64,000 bases of DNA from Diphasiastrum complanatum. Its lineage: Eukaryota > Streptophyta > Lycopodiopsida > Lycopodiales > Lycopodiaceae. Where the stretch lies: NCBI GenBank assembly GCA_029204225.1, contig CM055100.1:5033512-5097511 (forward strand), given 5' to 3'. Below the pieces are notes generated by a model, which saw nothing but the letters and a program-made list of their open reading frames with translations, did no database searches and was not told where the DNA came from. Position numbers and translations under genes: made by a program. Of the stretch, positions 1 through 9,754 are shown one piece after another (the first letter of the stretch is position 1; each line of letters opens with the position of its first letter).

Positions 1-1029
1 TAGCAGCATGCATGATAGATCCACACAGTACATTGGCGTGAGAGAAATACAGTTCTCTCATGAATTGTGTCTCGCTTACTAGTGGACTTTTGGATCTACT
101 GATACTCTCAAAATTGTCTCGTATTCTGAATATTTTTGTCTTTTGATTTCTTCTTGCTTGCTTGCTTATGCATCAAACAGAAAGTATATAGTTCACAAAC
201 AATTTCTGTCATGTCGTGTAACTTCCAGATTAGAAAGATTAAACATCTACAACTAATCATGAATTGCAAGAGTGGCAAATTAGCCACGATCTAGATTACT
301 TCTGCTGATGTCATGATATTTGATCAAATGCTTGTACCCCATGGTACATGGCTGATCTTCTTGATCCCTTGAGGAGCACGACTGATTTCGTGTCGTGTTG
401 TGTCACGTTCGTGTCGTGTCATTTGTCAAATTTTTTAGAATTGATAGCTAGCAATGCTTTGGGAATAGAAACATTTTGTTTCTTCAATACATTCTCCTCA
501 ATATGTATAGTATGACCAATTGCTAAATACTTATCTTAAAGCTCTAGGTCCTTTATACAGTTTTAAGATGTCGAAGACTAATATAGGTCTTTCCCTTAGT
601 AAATTAGATACCGGTGAATTAGAAAGTAGAGATAACATGTTAGGCGACAATGTGGGGGGGGGGGGGTGGGGGGGGTGGGGGGTCATTCAATATTGGATGG
701 AGTTTTTTCAGACCCCAATTTTTATAGATGTCGCATTGTTTTCTCTACAATTCATGGATGTCTTTGATTTTCCTGATTTTTTTTTTCTTGGTGGGGTGTA
801 TTTGCTATAACTCAAACAAATATTACAAGGCTTATCCTACTTGACAACTGCTACAAAAAGTGAGGTTGGTTGAGTTGGCCAGAAACTGGAATCCAACTAG
901 CCACCTCCTGAAAACTTGCTTCCTTTAATACAATGATTGGGTTCATAGCCTTGAGCTGATTGGCTCTCATTACATGTGCTGCCATAGACTATCTCTCTCT
1001 TACATAGGGGGGCTCCCCCTTTCGGTCAT
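1..1029. other. Unassigned intergenic DNA
   Basis: I see no gene here. The stretch is AT-rich with short simple repeats and one pure G tract near 654-682 (listed separately). A short open frame over 520-810 runs straight through the G tract and has no recognisable domain, so I do not treat it as a gene. Confidence 0.5.
654..682 (+). repeat. G-rich tract, potential G-quadruplex
   Basis: The plus strand has thirteen G, T, eight G, T, six G without interruption. Such a run can fold as an intramolecular G-quadruplex and is also a common site of length error in assemblies. No gene or element boundary coincides with it. Confidence 0.8.
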
Positions 1030-1115
1030 ACAAGGAAGATACAAGAACAAATGTTGCCAACATCCTAACCAAACAAACCCCAATACAGTCGGGTGGCTTG
1101 TGCTTAGAGCTCGAT
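1030..1115 (+). pseudogene. Possible remnant of a copia RNase H C-terminus
   Basis: One plus frame reads EDTRTNVANILTKQTP, which resembles the conserved end of Ty1/copia RNase H, where a 'xxVADILTKPLP' segment follows the last catalytic region. Nothing upstream or downstream extends the similarity convincingly, so this would be a short, isolated relic. The call rests on one motif of about 16 residues and could be chance. Confidence 0.3.
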
Positions 1116-1845
1116 GATGATTGTGGTTCCTCTCCCTTACATCGCTTAATCATATTCGTCATTCTAGTTGTTGCGATTGTTCTGAAGTGGCCGGGATGTC
1201 TGCCCACTTCCTTTTGGGGGGATTTTTACTTTCGTTAGTTGTAGACAGATCGTGGTTTGTAGTGTCTTCTGGCATCTGGCTTTGGACTCCCGGTTTCTGC
1301 TTGCAACGTTTGCCTCGAAACCAAGCATAGAGTAAGGACACAAAAAATTTGCAAACAAAAGGCGCTTAAAATCGATACCAAAATTGAATATCGATTTCGA
1401 ATGCAGGTTTACACAACAAGAAAAAAAAAAAAAACAAGGTTCGCGCTCGAAAGCGATATCGGAGATATCGCGGTATCAATCTCGAGCGCAGGGGGCGATG
1501 GTGAATACGAGAAGGCAAATAGACACGCTTGAGAGCGATATTGGGAGGAAACAAAAAAAAATTTGTGATGAAAATTGAAAATTCCGTGGAGGTATTTATA
1601 ATTTTTTTTTGCACGTGTGAAAAACAGCCCGGGACACATGGCATCCCTTTGTCAATGATGAGAGTGTGTGTAATCCAATTTGTATAAAGATGAACTCTAT
1701 TACACACACCCACAAAATAGCGAGGAGCCATATCAAAAAAATACTGGAACTCTTTCCAGTACCAGGTGCAACAGCCTATACGATTCTCAAAATGATTGAT
1801 GCACATGTAAAAATTTTAGAATATCGGTTCGACGCACGCGCTTTT
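1116..1845. other. Unassigned DNA left of the TRIM
   Basis: No gene found. A piece near 1441-1550 has several copies of a GAGAGCGATAT-like word, and the bases just left of the TRIM (near 1818-1838, TATCGGTTCGACGCACGCG) partly resemble DNA on its right (near 2293-2310). This may be the intron of the host gene whose last exons start at 2415. Confidence 0.4.
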
Positions 1846-1998
1846 TGTTAGAAAGTGTCAAGGCTATAACCCTTGCACAACACTCCTGGAACACAAATGG
1901 ACGGGTAGCTCAGTGGTAGAGCAGCCCACCGGAATGGGGGAGGTCCTAGGTTCAATCCCTAGCCCGACCACACACACCAAGTGTAAAAACTTTTCACA
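1846..1998 (+). repeat. 5' LTR of the TRIM
   Basis: This 153-bp LTR begins TGTTAGAAAG and ends CTTTTCACA. It contains the tRNA-like segment 1899-1970 and is abutted by the primer site at 1999. Compared with the 3' LTR it differs at four positions (about 2.6 percent), suggesting an old but not ancient insertion. Confidence 0.92.
1899..1970 (+). ncRNA. tRNA-like sequence inside 5' LTR of the TRIM
   Basis: The segment has a near-complete acceptor stem (GGACGGG against CCCGACC, one mismatch), D arm GCTC/GAGC, and T arm CTAGG-TTCAATC-CCTAG with a perfect stem. A box TAGCTCAGTGG and B box GGTTCAATCCC fit the Pol III consensus. The anticodon arm is abnormal: the stem has a mismatch and the loop CCGGAA lacks the invariant U33, so no usable anticodon can be assigned. 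I read it as a tRNA-derived internal promoter rather than a working tRNA gene. Confidence 0.85.
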
Positions 1999-2011
1999 TG
2001 GTATCAGAGCC
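1999..2011 (+). other. Primer-binding site of the TRIM
   Basis: TGGTATCAGAGCC follows the 5' LTR with no gap. It is the usual primer site of plant Ty1/copia elements, complementary to the 3' end of initiator tRNA-Met. Confidence 0.92.
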
Positions 2012-2061
2012 ATGGTTGTGGGTGTGGTCTAGGTGGGCGGTAGCTAAAAGGGCTATGCCTT

Positions 2062-2070
2062 GAGGGGGAG
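2062..2070 (+). other. Polypurine tract of the TRIM
   Basis: GAGGGGGAG lies immediately before the 3' LTR, where plus-strand synthesis is primed. Confidence 0.88.
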
Positions 2071-2223
2071 TGTTAGAAAGTGTCAAGGCTATAGCCCTTG
2101 CACAACACTCCTGGAACACAAATGGATGGGTAGCTCAGTGGTAGAGCACCCCACCGGAATGGGGGAGGTCCTAGGTTCAATCCCTAGCCTGACCACACAC
2201 ACCAAGTGTAAAAACTTTTCACA
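2071..2223 (+). repeat. 3' LTR of the TRIM
   Basis: This 153-bp LTR has the same length as the 5' LTR. It is followed by CTTTT, the right-hand copy of the target duplication. Confidence 0.92.
2124..2195 (+). ncRNA. tRNA-like sequence inside 3' LTR of the TRIM
   Basis: This is the second copy of the tRNA-like segment, with intact A and B boxes and the same perfect T-arm stem. Here the anticodon stem is fully paired (CCCCA/TGGGG), but the acceptor stem has lost pairs (GGATGGG against CCTGACC). The 6-nt anticodon loop again lacks U33. Confidence 0.83.
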
Positions 2224-2414
2224 CTTTTAGTGTTTGTAGATTTTCATTTCACATCATGTGCGCTAATCCAATATCTCATCAATATTTTTTTTATATCGAT
2301 TTGACGCGTGCTTGTTGCCTTTGTAGATTTTAATATCATCTCGTGCGTGTTGATTTGGTATTGCATAAATTTAGGATTTTGTTACTAACTTTTGTATATA
2401 TCTGAATACTGCAG

Positions 2415-2795
2415 TCCTCCTAGCAGCTTGATTATGTTAGCTGTGGTTGGTATAGTATTCAATGCCAAATATTTTTTTAATTGGCTTGCACAACAAGATA
2501 AGCTTCTGAATCTGCTAGAGGTAATCTATTAATTCACAATCAAATTCAAATATTCATAATTCCTGATAACTGATCCTTGATTAATAACATGTACTTGTGT
2601 TTTTGTTTGTTTCAGTTCAAATGCCCAAAGATCTCCCTTATGGAGATAATGCATTTCCGGCAGGAGACAATAAAACTTATGATCGAAAATTCATATCCAG
2701 TTTCAAGTGTAGAGTGTTCTTCACCAGAGTTACTTCCAACTGGAGAAATGGATTTACAAATCATAGAAAAGAAAGACCCTGAACTTGAACAATGA
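2415..2795 (+). CDS. Last two exons of an unidentified host gene
   Basis: Exon 2415-2520 follows an acceptor (ACTGCAG) and ends at a good donor (GAG then GTAATC). Exon 2616-2795 follows a T-rich acceptor (TTTGTTTCAG) and ends in TGA. Reading across the junction keeps one frame (phase 0) with no stop: 35 residues containing a hydrophobic stretch (LIMLAVVGIVFNAKYFF), then 59 residues with an acidic, Glu/Pro-rich tail (EKKDPELEQ). The first exon starts in phase 2, so further exons lie upstream, perhaps left of the window or beyond the TRIM, which would then sit in an intron. I do not recognise the family. Support comes from splice sites, shared frame and composition; no homology was checked. A family E motif array starts about 50 bp after the stop. 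Confidence 0.5.
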
Positions 2796-2843
2796 TACTC
2801 AAGTTGAGCGGTTCATATATTATCAATCAAGATGTATACAGAA

Positions 2844-3065
2844 ACGATCAAATCTCGACCGAAGGGTTTCGATCAAATCTCGACTGAAGGAAACGATCAA
2901 ATCTCAACCAAAGTAAGCAATCAAATCTCGACCAAAGGGTTTCGATGACCAAGGCATCTAGGTCAATTCTCGACCGGAGCAAATAACTCCCATCTCGACC
3001 GGACCAGATCCACACTAGAGCACATAACTTTCGATCAACACCTCTGATTGCCATTTCGACCGAAC
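2844..3065 (+). repeat. Family E motif array upstream of gag
   Basis: About ten spaced copies of ATCTCGACCGAAG-like words (variants GACTGAAG, AACCAAAG, GACCGGAC), all in the same orientation with 10-25 bp between them. The same motif occurs at 6225-6490 (+), 41700-42010 (-) and 55130-55440 (-), always next to Ty3 family E sequence. Here it forms the leader before the gag start at 3310. Confidence 0.75.
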
Positions 3066-3309
3066 CACCATCTTCCCACAGCCTTAGATGGAAAAAAAAA
3101 GGCATGAATACCAAAAAAATTTCAAAAAATAAAACTCATACCAATAGAAAGCCCTTTTCATTCTCAGTCTCCCCCTTCACTTCCTTAAACACCCTAAAAA
3201 TCCAAAAAATCCAAAAAAACACCAAAAATCCAAAAATACCAAAAAACTCTAAAAAATACAAAAACACCGAAAACTCATACCCACCATAAAAAAGACACAA
3301 CAATATCCA

Positions 3310-3816
3310 ATGGACCAGCGTACAGATCCTAAAATCCCAGAAGATTATCCATACGAGGTAAGGTCCCCTACAACTGAACAAATCCAACGTCATAGGTTCT
3401 ACCGAATGCGGTCCCAACTCCAAGACCCATCCACAAACCCATTTGAGGGACTAGAACCTGATAGAGTTGAGTCCTCATGCACACAACCCCATTTTTATGG
3501 TGTTGAACCCTCACAGACCAGAACCAACCTTAATGGAGTTTCTGCTACCCACAGAGCTCATCTTGAGAGACGTACACCCAAGTTAGATCTACCCAAGTTT
3601 GACAGTAGTTCAGACCCTCAAAGATTTCTACAAATCTTTGAGAATGCATGCGATGTGTATGGCAAAACATGTCTCACTACTATGGTCCAACTGTTTTTGA
3701 TGACCATGATCGCTACAGCACGTGACTGGTTTTTTAACCTCGATCGTGAAGATAAGACAGACTGGTCAATTTTGAAAGAGCCCTTTATCAAGCGTTCTAT
3801 CAATGTTCATAAATGA
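3310..3816 (+). pseudogene. Ty3 family E gag, N-terminal part
   Basis: The frame begins MDQRTDPKIPEDYPYEV and contains the retrotransposon gag-type core LDLPKFDSSSDPQRFLQIFENA and ARDWFFNLDREDK. It matches, segment by segment, the minus-strand family E gag whose start is at 54837 (MDRPYDPNSTEDYPPEMVSP). Similarity stops near 3800 after PFIKR, where unrelated sequence follows and a stop comes 10 residues later. The capsid C-terminal half, zinc knuckle and all of pol are missing, so the copy cannot form particles. The start codon follows the motif-array leader, as in the other copy. Confidence 0.85.
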
Positions 3817-4962
3817 AAGTTTTGTTCAACAAGTGCTATACAGTTCTCACTCTCTGTACAGTTTGTTTGTTTCTTTGTTGCTCTTCATTCCTAGTGTGTG
3901 ATTGATTTTTGCATGAGAAATACCTACTGCACAAGAGTCTTCCGTAGAGCATCTCAAGGACACATTTTCATTCAACCTTGCACAGAGTTTATGATCTTCG
4001 AGCATACTGAAACTTTGCAAAATCTTTGTCACGTTAGAGTTTATTCCTTAATCTCATCATCATATTCATTTTTGAGTCAACTACAACAAGATTGAAACAA
4101 ATTTAGTTAAAATTTGTTCACTCTTTAGTCCAGTCACATGTTCAACGTGTTTCAACTACATGTTCCACACGCCGATCCAATCCTGAGCATGGACAGTTAC
4201 TAGCAACTCAAAAGAAACTCTCTGGAGCAATGATAGTTGAATCCCCTCCTATGAAGCCCAAAGAGATCCAAAAGTAACGGATCAAAAGAAAGAGCTGCAG
4301 AAAATGAAAGATGAAGACAACTGTGAACCTAGAAATAAAGTGAGCTCCTCACCCAGCAAGTGGTGGTCAAAGCTCGACATTGCAAGGGTCCAAGGCTACA
4401 ACTGTAGAACTATCAGTTCCTTCACCCTTCCACCAAGCATTCATCATGTTTCCTTGCCACCACCAAACCATTCATCCGATCTGTTTTCACCACCAATGTG
4501 TGGATGAGTCCATTCCCTTGAAGACTGATATACCAAGATTTGTGCTACCTATCAAGAAAGAGCATCGACAAGACTGGAACTTCAACTAGGAAAAGAATTA
4601 CGAAACACCCAGAAGCAATATGGAGGATACAGACCTCCCAGAAGTTAGAATCTGCCTAGAAATTAGGAGTGAAATCATCCATGGCAGATGCAACGAAAGA
4701 AAGAGACACGAGGAAAGCATTCAAGCATGCAAATTGTGAAGCTGCCGGGAGCTCTCCAAATTTTGAAAATGTCAACCACCTATAGCAATAAGACATTATG
4801 ATCAAATTGCAAAAAACAGTTTTTTGATAAAGATTGACAACAATAAGCACTTGGTTTTATGCAAGCGACCGAGGATCTACGCTTTTCCAAGTGGTGATCG
4901 AAGATGCCAATGAAGCAGAGCGACATCGTCCAATATGAGTTGCAATGGGTCCTGCAACACAT
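3817..4962. other. Unassigned DNA, probably degraded interior of a Ty3 element
   Basis: No intact gene. Its right end abuts a polypurine tract and an LTR start, so the right part should be the 3' interior of a family E element. Short open pieces such as 4304-4589 have no recognisable domain. Where the truncated gag at the left gives way to this sequence (about 3800-3816) no LTR terminus is visible, so the joint is probably a deletion. Confidence 0.4.
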
Positions 4963-4973
4963 TAGGGGTGGGA
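4963..4973 (+). other. Polypurine tract before family E LTR
   Basis: AGGGGTGGGA lies just left of TGTTGGCTGA, the presumed LTR start. Position and composition fit a 3' polypurine tract. Confidence 0.55.
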
Positions 4974-4976
4974 TGA

Positions 4977-5985
4977 TGTTGGCTGATTTTGACGAATCCC
5001 CAAGATACTCAGACAGAGCAACTCAAGAGCACCTCTCACCTTAGACCGAGGAGGTCTCTGAGAAGACGAGACTAACGAAGACTGAGAGCTGAGTATGAGA
5101 GCTGAGGAGTCTAATTAGTAATGACAAGCCAAAACTATGTAAGCCTCATGGTGAATCCTGGAAGATGGAATGACCATGTAGGAACTAGTATTTCTAGGCA
5201 AATGTAATAAATGCAAGTAGAACCCTCTCAAAGAAAGTAGAGTGAGCCACCTTTTGATGGTGACCTCTAGTGGAGAGCATTATTCCACTTGTAATTTGTG
5301 AAATGTGGAAATTTCACTAGGATGCCACCTAAGGAGCTCTCTTGCTTATTTAAGAGACTCCCTCTTTGTGAAGATGAGATTTTTGCATTGTATCCACTCC
5401 ATGCTTAATAAGAAGATTTTCCATGAGTTTGATGCTACATTAAGCTCCTTGATCATAATGGTTTTTTTGAGTGATGCCCCTATGATCATGCCCTTCCATT
5501 CATATTGTTTGTGGTTGTGGACTTAGAGTGGATTAGTATTCTTACTTTTCTAGTTGTGGATTAGATTTCCTTTCTGCTTGGTGGATTAGTGTAGGTTGCA
5601 GGCATCCAAGAGATTTGTAGCCAATAATGTGGTATAGATCTTGCACATTCATTTACGTTTTGGTTTCTTCAGTTTTCTGGAAAATTCAAGAATCAAGAAG
5701 ATGGAGCTTCTTGATTCTTGAATGCTTGTAGAAGTGTTTTCTTGGTTTTTATATGACGTGAGGCATGTTAGAGTAATAGTTTGGTTGTCCAAGTAGATTA
5801 GCTTTTTGAATTTGGTTACAGCCCTTAGGATGGCAAATCTGAGTTTGTTCACCATGGCTTGCCTTATAATCTAAGTAGTTGACCCATTGGCAAGTGCTCA
5901 TTTATAAACAACAAAGTGTTTGAAGCCTTGAAGTCATCCTATGACAGGCAGGGTGAATATACTACCATGAACACCTATAGAACTG
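4977..5985 (+). repeat. Ty3 family E LTR (3' LTR orientation +)
   Basis: The start TGTTGGCTGA follows a polypurine tract. A TATA-like TTATTTAAGAGAC near 5346 is followed by a CATGCTTAATAAGAAG segment near 5402, closely matching the layout of family A LTRs (TTATAAAAAGGCACC then CATGCTTAATGAGAAG). The right end is uncertain: GACAGGCAGGGTGAATATACTAC near 5945 resembles the end of family A LTRs, so I place the terminus near 5985. An inverted, diverged partial copy lies at 43010-43845. Confidence 0.6.
5684..5723. repeat. Perfect 17-bp inverted repeat in family E LTR
   Basis: ATTCAAGAATCAAGAAG, then ATGGAG, then the exact reverse complement. In the inverted copy at about 43439-43480 the stem is kept (16 bp) although the loop has changed, so the hairpin survives divergence between copies. 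Confidence 0.85.
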
Positions 5986-6224
5986 ACTATCGTGATCCTG
6001 CATGCAAATAGAAATGATGTAGAAAAAGAAGTTTATGTTCTTCTCAGGCTCAGAAGTTAGGCTGCTGGGCAGAGCATCTGAGACTGAAGAGCATCATAAA
6101 ACAGTCCTTGCAAAAACACCTCAACATCTTCCGCTTTCACACTTTACCTTCCCTCTTTCTTTCCCAACCTCATTCCTTCACAATCCGTTCCTACCGCAAC
6201 ATACCTCGCTCCACACACATCTTC

Positions 6225-6490
6225 CAATCCCTTCTCGACCGGAGCCATTCCTTTCCATCTCGACCGGGGTCATTCCATCCCATCTCGACCGAAGCCTCTA
6301 TCAACTCTCAACTGATGCCTCCATCAAATCTCAACCAAAGCCTCCCTCAAATTTCAACCGATGCCTCCATCAAATCTCAACCGAAGCCACCATCAATTCT
6401 CAATCGATGCCTCCATCAAATCTCAACTGACGCCTCCATCAAATCTCAACCGACGCACCCTTAACCCTGTCTCAAATCTCAACCGACACA
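6225..6490 (+). repeat. Family E motif array upstream of the accessory ORF
   Basis: Twelve or so copies of a roughly 20-bp unit with core ATCTCGACCGRAGCC or ATCTCAACCGAAGCC, many separated by TCCATCAA. They run up to about 40 bp before the accessory ORF start at 6528. It matches the arrays at 2844-3065, 41700-42010 and 55130-55440. Confidence 0.78.
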
Positions 6491-6527
6491 CTTTTTCCAA
6501 ACCCCTATTTTTTCCATTTTTTTTACC

Positions 6528-9500
6528 ATGTCATCCAACCCCAGTTCCAATTCTGATGACCCCGATGCTAATAAGCTCAACATCCAGCTGTGCAAATTGG
6601 ATCTTACACAGATGCAGACCTGGTACCAATAGGCAAAGTCATTCTTCAAGGCAATTGAGTTCCAAATCCCTATCCTGATGGGGTATCAAAGTCCGTACCT
6701 AATACATATGGCATATGCCAATTATAATGCTACGGCAAGGTCGTGCCAACTCATAGTTCCTCCTGTCAAGAACTATGTTTATAACATATCTTTTGCGGTG
6801 GCCAACTTGCAACCCTTTTCCTCAAGGGCCAAATGATGTCACAAGAACATTCAAGAAGATTGAGCAGATGGCCTTTTTCAAATACATAGATCCCTCAGTG
6901 GACAAATGAAAGAGTAAAGATGGGTACCGAGCTGAGGCCATCAATGATCAGCAGCTGCAAGCGACATGTGCCTATTTGACCAAATGGACACAAAGACCAA
7001 GGACAAAAGTGCTGAGGGTACCCATGTCCCTCTTCCACATGATGGCAGATTCACGATTGCATGTCCAGAACCTTTATGATTGGGCATAGTTTGCTTCGAA
7101 CTGCCTTCATGAGTGTGTTAAGAACAAGTAGCCAATAACCGTACTGGGGTATCTCATGACTGATATCACACTCCAGCAAGTACAAAATGGGCCCAGACTC
7201 AAACAACACCTACAACTTGCGGACAAAGCCTAGGACATCCCAATAGGGTCCAAATAGTCCAAACATCCATGATCACGGGCTACTTCACCATCGGGGCTTC
7301 CACCCAAAAGGGTCAACACCAATATTATTCTGTTGGTACACAAGCGACAAAGCCCACAACCAGATCTACAAGCAGCCGCATCCTCCGAAGCTCAACAGGC
7401 CGATACCTCCAAGGCCCAGTTGCTAGACACAAGGCAACAACGAATACATCGAAAGCTTTAAGCTAGGAGGAAATCACCTGATAGATCATCATTAGACAAT
7501 TCAGCTTCAGATGATGAAAGCTCGAATGCAAACTCTTTGACACACTCCTCACCCTTACACACCATCGACGGGGGTGATGGAGCAGCCACATCGTCCGAAG
7601 CAGCGGATATGGACACAACCCATGTCATGCCACCAGACGAAGTCACTACCCTACCCATGCTGATAACCACGCCAACGTCGCCAACATCACCAACGGCATT
7701 TTTTTCGAGGGGGGGAGAGAAGTGGGGAGTTCCATTCCCCAAGACACGGAAGCGGCCCAGCAGCCACAAGATCAACAGCCACAGACCCAACAAGTCCACA
7801 CCTTGGACACTTTGCAATATTTTGATGTTGCGGACCTGATGGAGATAAGTGATGACGAACCAAAGAAAGATGATCAACCAGGAGGAAGTCTGACCCTCCC
7901 AATAACCACCACCACTACCACAACAACAACCACCATTGCTACTAACATTATTCCTCCACTCCCTCCACCTCCATCTTCATTCCCTCCACAACATCTATTT
8001 TTTGGATTAGCTTCACCATCCCACACCCATGATTAGTACCCAACTATCACTAACCCTGAGAAGTTCTCCGAAGTAGCTAAGCGCTCAATGATCCGCCTAT
8101 CCGAAGCAAGCTACCACATGCACTGGTTGGTAAGCCAGCACCAAATGCTCGAGAATAAGGTCCAGTACTAGGACCAAGAAATTGTGCAACAACAGAAGTT
8201 GGCCAAAGAAAAAGAAAAAGAGACAGAAGAAATCAGATCCGTGATGGCCGGGAAAAAGACCACATTAGAAGAGGTCCAGCAGCAACTGAAGCACCAGATA
8301 GTCCAGATCGACCAAATACGAGACGGATCATCGGGGGCAATGATAGTTGGTATTCCTCTAATAAAGCTCGAGGACATACAGTTCCAGGCCCCACAAGCCA
8401 CAGCCATCCGAATGGAGAAGTATGTGCGGCTGATCCAGGAACAGGAAGCCGAGAAAAGAAATTTTGAGAATATTGTGGACAAGCAGGAAAAGATCATCCT
8501 TGAGTCCCAGAAGCAGCTAGAAGATACAATGAAGGCCCTGCAGCAAGTCTTGGACAAGGTGAACCAGTTGTGGAACACGATGTGCAAGGCCCAATTAGGC
8601 GCTCATTCAAATAAACCACGGGATGATGATGGAGATGGCAGAGCAGGCAATAAGGACGGGCAAACCCAACCATCAGATGGTAGCTCGAGATTGGGTAGCC
8701 AGAGAGCCAAAGCTGCTTCCAGATATTTTCTCCTTCCCCCTCTCACTTTTAACCCTTCATCTTATTCAGCTTTTAATTTTTCTGAAACATTCATTCCGAC
8801 TTACCATGTTTCTTCATCTTCCCTCTCTCCACCACCTCCTAGCAGAATAATGGGTCCATCAAAAGGTCCAACTGACACATACAAAGCCCGACGGGATGAG
8901 TTCCTTCAACAACTCTGCTCTCCCGGTGTGGCGTATAATTTCTTGAACCCACCTCCTCCTAAACCTATCATTCCTGTACCTCCCTCTCCAGATCACTCCA
9001 TCCCGACCTTCCAGAAGTTAATACTGACATTGGGCGTGATGACGACTTCCTGGTAGATCTATTGGAGTCAAGAAGATTCTTGTCTAGACAAGACACGGGT
9101 GCAGCTGAGCCGTCAACGAGCGAGCGGGCGAAGGAAAAAGATACGGACACTAAGGCCTTGAATGATTACCTGGCAAGGCCACCACACCCACGTAGGGCAG
9201 CTTCTCCTACCAGGCCCAAGGGCAAGATGGCTGATACCAGAGAATCAAAGAAATTCAAAAGAAAATATTTTCCCAACATGAGGGGAGGCAAAGAGGAGAT
9301 AGATCAAAGCCAATACTCCACCAAGGTTGAGATCATTGCGGCACTACAATCGCAACCAGAATGGCGGAACAAGATCTTAAGGGGTAGCATATGGCTCCAA
9401 CAGTACCCCTAGGCACCGGCATAGAAGCGAGTTGATCCATTCTACATGCTACTCAAACAAAGAAATCCATGGTCGGTAGAAAAGCCATGGGTTGAGTTGG

Positions 9501-9748
9501 TGAACTGACCAGTGATTCTAGGGATTTCAGACAGAATTTCCCCGGATGACTTGAGGCTACAATTGCTAGACTTTGGGTACAAATACAAGACAAGTGCCAA
9601 TCTATGCATGCAAGAAAGTGTCGACTACTGTCGATCCATGGCCTTTCTAATGCAGCAAGAATGTTTCTGGGATCGTGGTTTGGATCCGATCAGGATCAAT
9701 CCCAACATAGTCCTCCAGTCAGAGGTAGATCATGAGATGATGGCCTGA
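6528..9748 (+). pseudogene. Ty3 family E accessory ORF (post-integrase position), decayed
   Basis: A broken coding region starts MSSNPSSNSDDPDANK. It holds a globular N-terminal part (6528-7250), a Ser/Thr/Pro-rich linker (7400-8030), a predicted coiled coil (8184-8590, rich in Glu, Lys and Gln, e.g. LEEVQQQLKHQIVQIDQ), a second low-complexity part, and a C-terminal part with ALQSQPEWRNKI (near 9340) and DFGYKYKTSANLCM (near 9573). The order parallels the accessory ORF of family A at 35875-38975, which starts MSSSSSEDSG and contains ALQPQPEWHQQL. At least six stops and shifts interrupt it. In family A this ORF lies between integrase and the 3' LTR, where other plant Ty3 elements (Athila/Tat) carry extra ORFs. 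Function unknown; the coiled coil suggests self-association. Confidence 0.6.
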
Positions 9749-9754
9749 CTATAC

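Larger units (their letters stand above)
1846..2223 (+). mobile_element. Complete TRIM with tRNA-like sequence in each LTR (Helenus-like)
   Basis: This 378-bp element has two 153-bp LTRs (1846-1998 and 2071-2223), both starting TGTTAG and ending TTTTCACA, with four differences between them by eye. The 5' LTR is followed directly by TGGTATCAGAGCC, the tRNA-iMet-type copia primer site, and the 3' LTR is preceded by GAGGGGGAG, a polypurine tract. The 72-bp interior cannot encode protein. CTTTT flanks both ends (1841-1845 and 2224-2228), a perfect 5-bp target duplication. Each LTR contains a tRNA-like sequence with A and B boxes. This fits the published Helenus type of TRIM, in which a tRNA-like Pol III promoter sits in the LTR, by analogy with the 5S-bearing Cassandra. 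It needs reverse transcriptase and integrase from an autonomous element. The direct orientation follows from primer site and polypurine tract. Confidence 0.93.

Noticed and set aside
520-810. Small protein gene (96 residues)
   Set aside because: The frame depends on the homopolymer G tract, has no domain and no splice or promoter support.
1366-1806. Minus-strand ORF of 146 residues left of the TRIM
   Set aside because: Phe-rich runs come from poly-A/T tracts and no domain is visible.
1899-1970. A functional tRNA gene
   Set aside because: The anticodon loop has six bases and no U33, the acceptor stem is imperfect, and the segment lies wholly within an LTR that is duplicated 225 bp further on.
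7458-7877. Minus-strand ORF of 139 residues
   Set aside because: It is a shadow of the low-complexity linker of the plus-strand accessory ORF.
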